From NCBI GenBank assembly GCA_041402005.1, contig JAWKTB010000004.1, forward strand, positions 310,001 to 374,000: a stretch of 64,000 nucleotides of DNA, written 5' to 3'. The notes below the pieces were generated by a model, which was not told where the DNA came from, ran no database searches, and saw only the letters and a program-made list of their open reading frames with translations. The stretch's first letter is position 1. Every line of letters starts with the position of its first letter. Positions 1 to 7,404 of the stretch are shown here, piece after piece. The translations under genes were made by a program, and so were the position numbers. The stretch is from JAJRXR01 sp041402005. Its GTDB lineage: Bacteria > Planctomycetota > Phycisphaerae > Phycisphaerales > UBA1924.

Positions 1-388
1 CCCAGGCGCCGACGGGCGCCCCGACGCCCTCCGCCTCGGTCGCGGCGGGCTCGGGCAGGTCGTCGAGGCGCGGCGCGGGCAGGCTCGCGGACGGGACGTC
101 GGGCGTGGGGATGTGGGCGTACGTGTCCGAGGTCGCGGCCGAGGCCAGCTCGCTCGGCGTCGCCTCGGGTGCGAGCGCCGGCGCGGGCGTCGGCGCAACC
201 TCGGCGTACTCCGCGGGCTTGAACAGGTCGATCGCGATGAGGGCGACCGCGGCGCCCTCGGCGTCCCCCTCGGGCAGGTCCGCGACCGGGGGCGTCTGGA
301 CGTTCGCGAGCCAGGTGAGCAGCAACGCCGCCGCCCCGGCGTGCACCGCCAGGGAGAGCATGTACGGGATGATCCAGCGTCGGATCAC
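1..388 (-). CDS. TonB-like energy transducer, N-terminal part (runs off window)
   Basis: The gene starts at GTG 388 (reading right to left) and is cut by the window edge after about 129 codons. A Shine-Dalgarno GGAGGGG lies just upstream. Residues about 5-22 form one hydrophobic helix containing the S-x3-H pattern (SLAVH) found in TonB N-terminal helices, where the His contacts ExbB/ExbD. After it comes a Pro/Ala/Glu-rich stretch (APTPAPALAPEATP) like the TonB periplasmic spacer. The C-terminal domain is outside the window, so substrate and receptor are unknown. It could instead be a TonB-like protein of an adventurous-gliding or Tol-type system. The next gene on the same strand (482-1534) encodes a predicted outer-membrane barrel. 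Confidence 0.6.
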   Translation of the reverse strand, partial: MIRRWIIPYMLSLAVHAGAAALLLTWLANVQTPPVADLPEGDAEGAAVALIAIDLFKPAEYAEVAPTPAPALAPEATPSELASAATSDTYAHIPTPDVPSASLPAPRLDDLPEPAATEAEGVGAPVGAW

Positions 389-400
389 GGCTCCCCTCCG

Positions 401-437
401 GGGCGGGAGGGCATCCCGCCCGCGTGCGCCGATTCTA
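401..437 (-). promoter_or_regulatory. Promoter -10 and leader hairpin before the TonB-like gene
   Basis: On the minus strand TAGAAT (437-432) is a good -10 hexamer. The transcript would start near 425 and form a perfect 8-bp hairpin, arms 401-408 and 414-421 with a 5-nt loop, directly before the Shine-Dalgarno GGAGGGG at about 390-398. The hairpin could affect ribosome access; no -35 is obvious. Confidence 0.35.
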
Positions 438-481
438 AACGGCGGAGGGCATCGAGCCGAGCGCGTCGCCCGGCAACGGGC

Positions 482-1534
482 TCAGAACTCCCAGCCGACG
501 TTGAAGTAGATCTGGGCGTCGGGGCTCTCGCCGGTGACGCCGATCAGGGGGGTGAAGTTGAACGTGAAGTTCGGGATCGGACGCCACTGGACGCTGGGTC
601 CGATCACGAACGAGGTGTTCATGCGACCCCGGTTCATGATGGTGTCCGAGATGTTCAGCACACTCTCGACGCCCAGCGACAGCTTCTCGTCGATGATCGT
701 CCGCGAGATCGCGGAGGTCAGCTCGTACTCGTACTCCTTCTCGCCGCCCAGCTCGAGCTCGGCGACCGCATTCACGCCCCAGTGCCAGCCCTCGGCGATC
801 TCGCCGCCCAAGAGCAGCTTCGGCTCGATCTTGTCCGGGCGGTCGTCGAGCACGATGTACTCGAAGTAGAGCGTCGGGTTACCCCAGATCTTGCCCCAGT
901 CGGCGAGGGCGTAGCGCAGCTCGAACTGGGCGCCGAGCTTCGTCTGGTCGTCGCTCGTCGACGTGTCCTGGCGGAAGTAGATGTCGACCTGGAAGCGGTG
1001 CGGCAGGCCGATCTCGATCTCCTGGAGCGTCCGCCAGTCCGTGCCGTCCTCGCGGCTGATCGTCGCGCGGGCCCAGGCCTCGACCTCGACCTTGCCCTCG
1101 GGGATGACGTACACGCGCGTGGACGGGAAACGACGCGTCGCCGTCCAGCGGGGCTGGGCGTACGACCCGATCCGCTCCTCCTCGCGCAGCGACGAGGGCG
1201 CGAGCCCCTCAACCGTCACCGGCGGCAGCTCCCACGAGCGCTGACGCCCGGCGGGCTGGTCAGCGTTCTCACCCTCGGGCTGGACCAGACGCAGATCCGC
1301 CTTCAGCTCTCCCGACGCGATCCGGTTGTAGAGCAGGCGACGCTGGCGGGCGGCCTCGGCGTCCTCCTCCTCCGCGCTCTCGCCTTTCGTGATGACCGCG
1401 ACCCCCGCGGTCGGCGCGAGCGTCAGCGCTGGGCCCTGCTCGTTGTCGTCGGAACGGGCGGACTCGTCGGCCAGGACACTCGAACAGGCGAGGGCGACAA
1501 GGACGGCGGCGGTGGTCGCGCGGGTCTGTGTCAT
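482..1534 (-). CDS. Predicted outer-membrane beta-barrel protein, secreted
   Basis: 350 residues from ATG 1534. The first ~22 residues are a Sec signal peptide (TTAAVLVALACSSVLA). The middle and C-terminal parts alternate polar and aromatic residues as in beta strands (for example FEYIVLDD, FNFTPLIGV), and the chain ends in Phe (GWEF), the aromatic terminus recognised by the BAM machinery. No enzyme motif is visible; it resembles transporter-type barrels used for small molecules, but I cannot name the family. The start is preceded by TAGTCT and exactly 7 nt with no Shine-Dalgarno, suggesting a leaderless message. It lies upstream of the TonB-like gene on the same strand, 93 nt apart. Confidence 0.6.
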   Translation of the reverse strand: MTQTRATTAAVLVALACSSVLADESARSDDNEQGPALTLAPTAGVAVITKGESAEEEDAEAARQRRLLYNRIASGELKADLRLVQPEGENADQPAGRQRSWELPPVTVEGLAPSSLREEERIGSYAQPRWTATRRFPSTRVYVIPEGKVEVEAWARATISREDGTDWRTLQEIEIGLPHRFQVDIYFRQDTSTSDDQTKLGAQFELRYALADWGKIWGNPTLYFEYIVLDDRPDKIEPKLLLGGEIAEGWHWGVNAVAELELGGEKEYEYELTSAISRTIIDEKLSLGVESVLNISDTIMNRGRMNTSFVIGPSVQWRPIPNFTFNFTPLIGVTGESPDAQIYFNVGWEF

Positions 1535-1541
1535 GGGCGAC

Positions 1542-1547
1542 AGACTA
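1542..1547 (-). promoter_or_regulatory. Putative -10 hexamer TAGTCT, leaderless start
   Basis: Seven nucleotides separate it from ATG 1534. No Shine-Dalgarno is present and no clear -35 is seen. Confidence 0.45.
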
Positions 1548-1575
1548 CCGTCACCGGCCCGAACCCGCTCGCGCT

Positions 1576-2535
1576 CTACCCGATCCCGCAGCTTCGCCCG
1601 TGCCTCGCGTTGTAGTCCTGGTGGTACTCCTCCGCCTCGTAGAACGGACCGGCGGGCTCGACCTGCGTCACGATCGGGCGCTTCGCGAATCGGTCGGTCT
1701 TCTGAAGCTCGGCGATGAACGACCGGGCCGCGTCGAGCTGGGCCTGGGAGTTGGTGAAGATCGCGCTGCGGTACTGGCTGCCCACGTCCGGGCCCTGGCG
1801 GTCTCGCTGCGTCGGGTCGTGCATCGCGAAGAAGGCGCCCAGGAGCGCCTCGTACGACACCTTGGAGGGGTCGAAGATCACCCGGACCGCCTCGGCGTGC
1901 CCGGTGTCCCCCGAGCAGACTTGGCGGTAGGTTGGGCCCTGGGTCCGCCCGCCCTGGTATCCGCTGGTCGCGTCGATCACGCCGTCGATCTGCTGGAAGC
2001 GGTCCTCGACCCCCCAGAAGCACCCGGCGGCGAAGTACGCCGTCTCGCTTTCGATCGGGCGGGACCGTTCCGGCAACTCCTCCTCGGCGCCGACGAACTC
2101 GAGCGAGACCGAGTTCAGACAGTGACGCTCATGGGTCGGGGGTGGTCCGTCGGGGAAGACATGCCCGAGATGGCCGCCGCACCGGGCGCAGACGATCTCG
2201 GTCCGGACCATGCCGTGGGAGTGGTCCTCGATCCTGGCGATGTGGTCGGGGTCGACGGGGGCGGTGAAGCTGGGCCACCCGGAGCCCGAGTCGAACTTGG
2301 CGTTGGACTTGAAGAGGGGCAGGCCGCACAGGCGGCAGACGTAGACGCCGTCGCGCTTGTTGTCGAGGAGGTTGCCGCAGAACGGCGCCTCGGTCCCCTT
2401 ACGGAGCATGACCTTCCGCTCCTCGTCTGTCAGATTGGCAGCGAGGCGTTCGATGGCGTCACTTCCCAGCGGGCGAATGTCGTGCCCGGCGGCGGAGATG
2501 TTCAGATGTCGATGCTCGAGCTTGCTGTCTCGCAT
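1576..2535 (-). CDS. msrAB: Bifunctional peptide-methionine sulfoxide reductase MsrB-MsrA
   Basis: A 319-residue fusion that reduces both epimers of oxidised methionine. The MsrB domain comes first: zinc-binding Cys pairs at 67/70 and 116/119 and the catalytic RHCLN motif (Cys139). MsrA follows: GCFWG with catalytic Cys172, the GDTGHAEAVRV and GSQYRSAIF signatures, and a probable resolving Cys in the C-terminal HGRSCGIG. I chose ATG 2535 because GAGGGA stands five nt before it and the MsrB homology begins at once; an upstream in-frame ATG at 2628 would add 31 residues of no recognisable character. MsrA-MsrB is the more familiar domain order. No signal peptide at the chosen start, so a cytoplasmic repair enzyme is expected. 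Confidence 0.9.
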   Translation of the reverse strand: MRDSKLEHRHLNISAAGHDIRPLGSDAIERLAANLTDEERKVMLRKGTEAPFCGNLLDNKRDGVYVCRLCGLPLFKSNAKFDSGSGWPSFTAPVDPDHIARIEDHSHGMVRTEIVCARCGGHLGHVFPDGPPPTHERHCLNSVSLEFVGAEEELPERSRPIESETAYFAAGCFWGVEDRFQQIDGVIDATSGYQGGRTQGPTYRQVCSGDTGHAEAVRVIFDPSKVSYEALLGAFFAMHDPTQRDRQGPDVGSQYRSAIFTNSQAQLDAARSFIAELQKTDRFAKRPIVTQVEPAGPFYEAEEYHQDYNARHGRSCGIG

Positions 2536-2905
2536 GGTTCCCTCATTGGCTTCGGGGTCGCCCCGCGGGCGACTCGAAGGATCAACCGCCCGCAGGCCCG
2601 GGGTATTGCATCCGCTCGCGGCGACCACCTTTCAACTTGGACTGTCCGACACTTACGCCGCGCCCCCCCGATGGTACTACGCAACCGCCGAGAAACCTCG
2701 CCCACCCATGGCGACGCAACCCCTCTCGGGCAGTCGGACATCGACCGGGATCCGCCCTCGCACACCGCTGCGGATGACATTATTCTGTGTCGCTGGAAAC
2801 CGGCGGCGGCGCCCTGAGAGGCAAACCGGAGATCAAGCCCCGCTCCAACTCGGGTGTCTCCTTCGATCGCTTCGTGTTGCCTCCTCGTCCGCGGTCAGGA
2901 ACGCG
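2536..2905. other. Intergenic region between divergent genes
   Basis: 370 bp between msrAB (minus) and the membrane protein at 2906 (plus). It must carry both promoters. I see no tRNA, repeat or convincing small gene; a TTGGAC-like -35 near 2636 and TATTCT near 2781 are possible promoter parts for the plus strand. Confidence 0.3.
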
Positions 2906-3913
2906 ATGTCTACCATTGGCCTCTTCAAGTCCGTGGCCCCACTCGAGCCCACCGCCCACGAACGCGGCGAGTACGCCCGAAACCTGATACTCGTCGGGCT
3001 CATCGGCCTGCCCATCTTCGCCATCGGGGCCATGTTGCGGGCAACCTCGTTCGCAAGCAACGCCTTCACGCTGATTCTGATGATGTTGGGTCTCGGGATC
3101 TTGCTCGGCGCGATCGTCTTGTTGCTGATGATGCGTCACGCCATCAGAAAGCAGCGCAAGGCTCCGCCGTCACACCCTCGGTTTCAGGCAACCGGGATCC
3201 TCATCAGCCAGTCCAAGCTGTTGCTTGGCTCCTTCATGCTCGACGCCGAGGACGCGGACGCCAGCGTTGATTGCCCCGTCATGAAGGTCGGGACGGTCTC
3301 GCGCATCCGGAGCGATGCCGCCACGCGGGAACTGTCCGACTGCGAGATCGACGTCCAGATCGTGTGGGATCCCGAGGGCGTACACCGCCTTGCCGGCCTG
3401 AAGGTAAAGGCCGGGAGCGAGTCCGCCGAGCTTCCGTTCTCGGCGTGTTGGCACTACGAGGCCAAGGTGGCGCGTCGCATCTCCGATGACATCGCGGACC
3501 ACGCGAGCGTGCTCGCGGCGGTGCTGTCGCGGGCCGAGTCGGGCGGGCTCTCGCACGCTCGCTGCCGCGTCGTGGTCTGTGTGGATCCTTCGCGAGGCGG
3601 GCCGGCGCAGGACGGGCGGCTGGCTGGGTCGCTCGTGGGCGGCGCTACGGGCGGTATCGAAGGAGCCATGGTGGGAGCCGTGCTGGGGAGCTTGATCCAG
3701 CGTCCCTCCTCCTTCCCGCAGCCCATCGTCGACAGCGTGCGCGCCGGGGATCTGGGCGATTCGCCGGTTGGTGAACTCACGAGCACTCTAATCCGTGAGA
3801 GGGGATGGGGCGCCGCGATGACCACCAGTTTTCGCGAATACGACGTCGAGATTCGCCCGAGCGCGAAGCCGCACACGACCCCCGGGCGCGGAGGCGATTC
3901 GTTCCGGAGTTGA
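2906..3913 (+). CDS. Hypothetical two-helix membrane protein
   Basis: 335 residues from ATG 2906, with AGGAA six nt upstream. Two adjacent transmembrane helices (about residues 26-46 and 54-75; ILVGLIGLPIFAIGAML and LILMMLGLGILLGAIVLLLMM) are followed by a basic stop-transfer stretch (RHAIRKQRK) and a long soluble C-terminal region. That region has a mixed beta-rich part (residues ~85-190) and a Gly/Ala-rich helix hairpin, LAGSLVGGATGGIEGAMVGAVLGSLI-like, around residue 235-262, reminiscent of glycine-zipper segments. No known catalytic motif. Function unknown. Confidence 0.65.
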   Translation: MSTIGLFKSVAPLEPTAHERGEYARNLILVGLIGLPIFAIGAMLRATSFASNAFTLILMMLGLGILLGAIVLLLMMRHAIRKQRKAPPSHPRFQATGILISQSKLLLGSFMLDAEDADASVDCPVMKVGTVSRIRSDAATRELSDCEIDVQIVWDPEGVHRLAGLKVKAGSESAELPFSACWHYEAKVARRISDDIADHASVLAAVLSRAESGGLSHARCRVVVCVDPSRGGPAQDGRLAGSLVGGATGGIEGAMVGAVLGSLIQRPSSFPQPIVDSVRAGDLGDSPVGELTSTLIRERGWGAAMTTSFREYDVEIRPSAKPHTTPGRGGDSFRS

Positions 3914-4053
3914 ACTTGCGACACTGGGAGGTGACGGGGGGAGGTGTCCGCCGCCGACATCCAACCGCGCGGTTCATCACCAACGCGCGAAGTATGCCGT
4001 AGTCGAAACCTCACGCCTGAATCACGCTCACACCCACGGGACTTTCGCCTCGT

Positions 4054-5538
4054 TCACTCGCACCCGCCGCCGAACTGCACCAGGAACTCCAGCACGTCGG
4101 AGAAGTCCCAGACGCCGAACGGGCTGGCGAGGTCCGCGCCGGGACTCTGCGTGGCGAACAACGAGAGGAAGGCGAGGACATCGGAGAAATCGAGCTGGCC
4201 GAACGGCTCGGCGAGGTCGGCGGCGCAGGGCGCGGTCGATCCGTCCCAGCCGGGCACGCTCAGCGCGCCCGTGTCGTCGGGGTCGAGGAAAGGCTGGAGC
4301 GCATCCCACTCCGTGCTGAGCTTGAAGAACTCGTCCCAGCCGAAGTTGTTGCAGGTCGTGCCGACGCCGCCGGTCAGGACGCCGACGAGTAGCAAGTTCT
4401 GGTCGTACAGCCCGCCGCCGGACGAGCCGCCCTCGGTCACGCCGACCTCGTAGTCGTCGATCCGCCAGTACCACGCCCCCCACCCGCCCTGGCACCCGCC
4501 CATCGCACAGTCCTTCGCCGGGTCCTCGTCGATCGCGATCTGGAGAGGCTTGTCGTCGGGGTGGGAGATCGCGACGGTGCGCGTCGGCGCTGCCGTGCCT
4601 CGGTTCCAGCCCGCGAAATAGACGTCGTAGCTCCCCTCGAGATTCCCATCGAGCTCGAGCAGGTCGATGTCGTAGTTCGGGTTGGTCGAGTGGTACAGGT
4701 CGGTCGAGCCGATCGAGAAGGTGAAGGACGGGTAGTCGTCGCCGTCGCAGGTCTGGTTCGCGTAGTCCCAGTAGTAGGCCATCGTGCTGGGGTCGCGCCA
4801 CCACTCGCAGTGGGCGGCGGTGATGTAGAGATACCGCCCGTCCTGCCTCGCGTTGTTCACGAGCTGCCCGCTGCACACGTACTCGCCGTCGTACCCCTCG
4901 GCCGCCGCGTCCTTCAGATGGAAGTACGGCGCCCCCTCCGGGCAGGCGATGTCACGCTGGCACGCGAAGGGCCCGCCGCGCTGGGCCCCGTCACGCCGAT
5001 CCAGATCCGCCTGCTGGAAGAACCGACCGATCCCAAGGGCGTCCCGGAAGCCGTGCGAGACGGACTCGAGGACGAGTTCCGGCTCCCCGCTCCCAGGGAG
5101 TGTCACGACCTCGATCGTGAGCTCGTCACCCGGGATCATCGGCGTGCCGAACCGCCCCGTCGTCTTCATATCGCGCGTCGAGAACGGGCCCGCCTGGTAG
5201 ACGCCGTCCCGCGCGATGAACGTCACTTCGACCCCGGCGGGGAGGATGAACCGCGAGAACTTCGCGCTCATGAAGACGGCTCCGGGCGATTCGATCCGCA
5301 TCGTCCAGATCACCGCGCCGTCGGGACGGACGCCCACTTCCTTGTGGTCCGCGACGCGCGCGGCATACGGAATCGGGACCGCGACGCGGGTCGCTCGTTG
5401 CTTGGGGGCCACCGGCTGACTGAGAAAGGGCACGGCATCCAACACGACGCGGCTCTCCTGAGCGACGCCGACGCCCTCCAAGCCCACAACAGCCGTCAGA
5501 ACACCGAGCACGCCCCCCGCCCATCGTCCCCGTTTCAT
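4054..5538 (-). CDS. Secreted trypsin-fold (S1, lysyl-endopeptidase-like) protease with dockerin-like C-terminal anchor
   Basis: 494 residues from ATG 5538 with a strong GGAGG Shine-Dalgarno. A signal peptide (to VGVAQ, residue ~27) precedes a ~160-residue beta-rich pro-domain. The protease domain carries the chymotrypsin-fold triad: His243 in ITAAHC, Asp292 in DIDLLELD and Ser373 in GGSSGGG. Several Cys residues near the active site suggest disulfides as in Achromobacter lysyl endopeptidase. The last 57 residues (from CAADLAEPFG) are the paired DFSDVLAFL...GGGC anchor shared with six other proteins in this window. It should act outside the cytoplasm; cleavage specificity cannot be read from the sequence. 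Confidence 0.88.
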   Translation of the reverse strand: MKRGRWAGGVLGVLTAVVGLEGVGVAQESRVVLDAVPFLSQPVAPKQRATRVAVPIPYAARVADHKEVGVRPDGAVIWTMRIESPGAVFMSAKFSRFILPAGVEVTFIARDGVYQAGPFSTRDMKTTGRFGTPMIPGDELTIEVVTLPGSGEPELVLESVSHGFRDALGIGRFFQQADLDRRDGAQRGGPFACQRDIACPEGAPYFHLKDAAAEGYDGEYVCSGQLVNNARQDGRYLYITAAHCEWWRDPSTMAYYWDYANQTCDGDDYPSFTFSIGSTDLYHSTNPNYDIDLLELDGNLEGSYDVYFAGWNRGTAAPTRTVAISHPDDKPLQIAIDEDPAKDCAMGGCQGGWGAWYWRIDDYEVGVTEGGSSGGGLYDQNLLLVGVLTGGVGTTCNNFGWDEFFKLSTEWDALQPFLDPDDTGALSVPGWDGSTAPCAADLAEPFGQLDFSDVLAFLSLFATQSPGADLASPFGVWDFSDVLEFLVQFGGGCE

Positions 5539-5672
5539 GTGGCGCCACCTCCTAAGAGAATGGCTCGACAATACCCGAAGGCGTGCCCCCACGGAAGATC
5601 CAGCTCCAGCGGACCCCCGCCCTGCCTCTGGTTCCGTGCGGTGCGAAGCCGCGCGAGAAGGCGGCCCCAGCT

Positions 5673-6485
5673 TCAGTGGCGTGACCCCACTCGCCCCCCC
5701 CGGTCCGCGGGCTCGATCACGAGCAAGTTTGAGTCGTACGTCAACACGCCGAGCAAGATCGAGGCGACCAGACGGTTGATCGGGACGGTGTAGCGTTGGT
5801 GCTCGAACCCGGGGTTGTTCGCGAGCGGATCCGCGATCGTGGCCAGGCGAGATCTCGGGTCGTAGCCGTGCAGCACGACGAAGTGGCCCGAGGGCTCTCC
5901 ACGAATGTCGTCGTACTCGTCGTTCGGCCCGAACTCGCGTGCACAGCGGTAGAGATACGTCGCGCTGAGGCCGGCGAGAACCGGCACGCCAGCGCGGATG
6001 TATCCGGAGATCAGTCGGCTCGTCAAATCGCGGAAACGAACCTCGCCGCCGAGCTTGAGGAACTCCAGGTACGAATCGGTCGCGACGCGGAACCGTGGGT
6101 CGGCGATCCCCTTTGCATCCGCCTGTGCCCGCAGCTTGTCGGCAAGTCGCGACGAATCCGCACGGCCGTCGGCGTCGAACCACGTCGGATCAAAGATGCG
6201 CAGGTTGAAGGCGTAGAGCGTGGCGCGGTATCCCCGTGCAAGCGCGTGGATACCGAGCATCACCGCGAGCGTGCCGCGCCCCACCCCGGCGGTCTTGAGC
6301 GAGGTCGCGGAAGCGATCACGTCCCCCAGCTCCAGCTCATCACCCCAATATCGGTAGACGGCGTGCAGGCAGGTCGGCCCGCATGTCTCGTCGTCAGGCT
6401 GCGAGAGGATTGCAACCGGCAAGTCGGCCGGGTGATCAGCGTGCGAGTGCGGGTGGTTCACCCGCGCCGACCTGGGCTCAGTCAC
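5673..6485 (-). CDS. C39-like papain-fold cysteine peptidase
   Basis: 270 residues from GTG 6485, chosen because GAGGTG lies 6 nt upstream. The N-terminus ILSQPDDETCGPTCLHAVYRYWG contains the nucleophile Cys in the Q-x(4)-TCGPTC context typical of C39 and related papain-like peptidases. The later GHFVVLHGYD supplies the His and IADPLANN the Asp. There is no signal peptide, ABC domain or transmembrane helix, so it is not a complete bacteriocin exporter. It could process a double-glycine leader or act on ubiquitin-like or peptide conjugates. It lies 89 nt downstream of a SET-domain gene on the same strand, probably one transcript. No small precursor gene is evident nearby. Confidence 0.75.
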   Translation of the reverse strand: MTEPRSARVNHPHSHADHPADLPVAILSQPDDETCGPTCLHAVYRYWGDELELGDVIASATSLKTAGVGRGTLAVMLGIHALARGYRATLYAFNLRIFDPTWFDADGRADSSRLADKLRAQADAKGIADPRFRVATDSYLEFLKLGGEVRFRDLTSRLISGYIRAGVPVLAGLSATYLYRCAREFGPNDEYDDIRGEPSGHFVVLHGYDPRSRLATIADPLANNPGFEHQRYTVPINRLVASILLGVLTYDSNLLVIEPADRGGRVGSRH

Positions 6486-6574
6486 GGGAACACCTCGGGA
6501 TACGACACCCTTTCGAAGCGATCCAACGGCGTCGCCATTGGTTCGCCCGGAATGCAACTCTCCGGAACCCTCGA

Positions 6575-7288
6575 TCACATCGAGCCGCCACGCTTGCTCC
6601 CATCGACGTGGTACGTCGATCCGTTGACCAACCCGACCCCGGCGGCGCCCGGAGACGCCGACTCGCCGCTCGGATCGTAATAGCACTCGAGAATCGATGT
6701 CATCGGTTCCTGCCCTCGCGCGATGCGTGCGACTCGCCGCCAGAGGCCGGGCTCGATCAGAACACGGAGCGGTTGATCGACCCTTGGAATGTCGGGCCAG
6801 ACGCCGCGCAGCTTCGTGTCCCAGATCGTGTGATAGCGGAGCAGGTCGTCGGGGCGGACCACCTTGCGATCGCACCCCTCGTCGATCGGGCGGAATGGAC
6901 GCAAGATGTTGAGATACCCGTAGTCGTCGGTCAGCTCTTCGCCCTCGCGGATGTCCCTGACGGCGATCTCGAAGTTGTACGCCGTCGTCATGCAGTTCGA
7001 GCGGAACGAGTGGTTCACGAACCGCGCGTGATCCCAGCACAGCACCCACCGCCCATGCGGGTTGCGGAAGCAGTACGTGTCCAGCAGGTCGCGGTACGTG
7101 TCCCCGAGCGCGTCGATCTGCTGAGGCGTGAACTCGCGGTCGAGCTCGTCCTGGGCCCAGGTGATCGTCCCGGCGGGTATGTCGCGCGTGGCGACGACGC
7201 CGTGCCCGATCTCTTCGCTGATGAAGCGAAGCGCGGTATGTGGGTGCATCATCGGGCGTGAGCCCTTGCGTCGACGCCGTCGGCCCAT
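6575..7288 (-). CDS. SET-domain protein-lysine methyltransferase-like protein
   Basis: 237 residues. The SET fold is marked by GHGVVATRDIPAGTI (SAM-binding, residues ~28-42), RFVNHSFRSNC (the NHSxxxN pseudoknot motif, ~88-98) and GEELTDDYGYL (ELxxDYG, ~116-126). A later Cys is the only hint of a post-SET element. I kept ATG 7288; ATGs at 7252 and 7249 lie immediately before the conserved domain and are possible alternatives, since no strong Shine-Dalgarno decides it. Bacterial SET proteins methylate lysines on proteins; the target is unknown. The adjacent downstream gene encodes a C39-like peptidase. Confidence 0.78.
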   Translation of the reverse strand: MGRRRRRKGSRPMMHPHTALRFISEEIGHGVVATRDIPAGTITWAQDELDREFTPQQIDALGDTYRDLLDTYCFRNPHGRWVLCWDHARFVNHSFRSNCMTTAYNFEIAVRDIREGEELTDDYGYLNILRPFRPIDEGCDRKVVRPDDLLRYHTIWDTKLRGVWPDIPRVDQPLRVLIEPGLWRRVARIARGQEPMTSILECYYDPSGESASPGAAGVGLVNGSTYHVDGSKRGGSM

Positions 7289-7404
7289 CGTCGGAGCCCG
7301 CCTGGGTTGGCCACACTGGCCTGGACGCGAGTCGGGGCGGGGCGCCGGTCGTCGAACGGGAATACTACACAGACCTCGGCACTGTCAAGAACCCGCAAAG
7401 ACGA

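Noticed and set aside
113..1615. 500-residue plus-strand open frame opposite the barrel protein
   Set aside because: Arg/Asp/Val-rich antisense shadow of high-GC coding DNA; the minus strand has signal peptide, barrel features and start signals.
2536..2628. Lipobox-like MVAASGCN at the upstream ATG of msrAB
   Set aside because: No basic n-region or hydrophobic helix; downstream start has a Shine-Dalgarno and abuts the MsrB homology.
5673..6485. Complete bacteriocin/RiPP export system around the C39 peptidase
   Set aside because: No ABC transporter domain, no membrane segment and no precursor peptide nearby.
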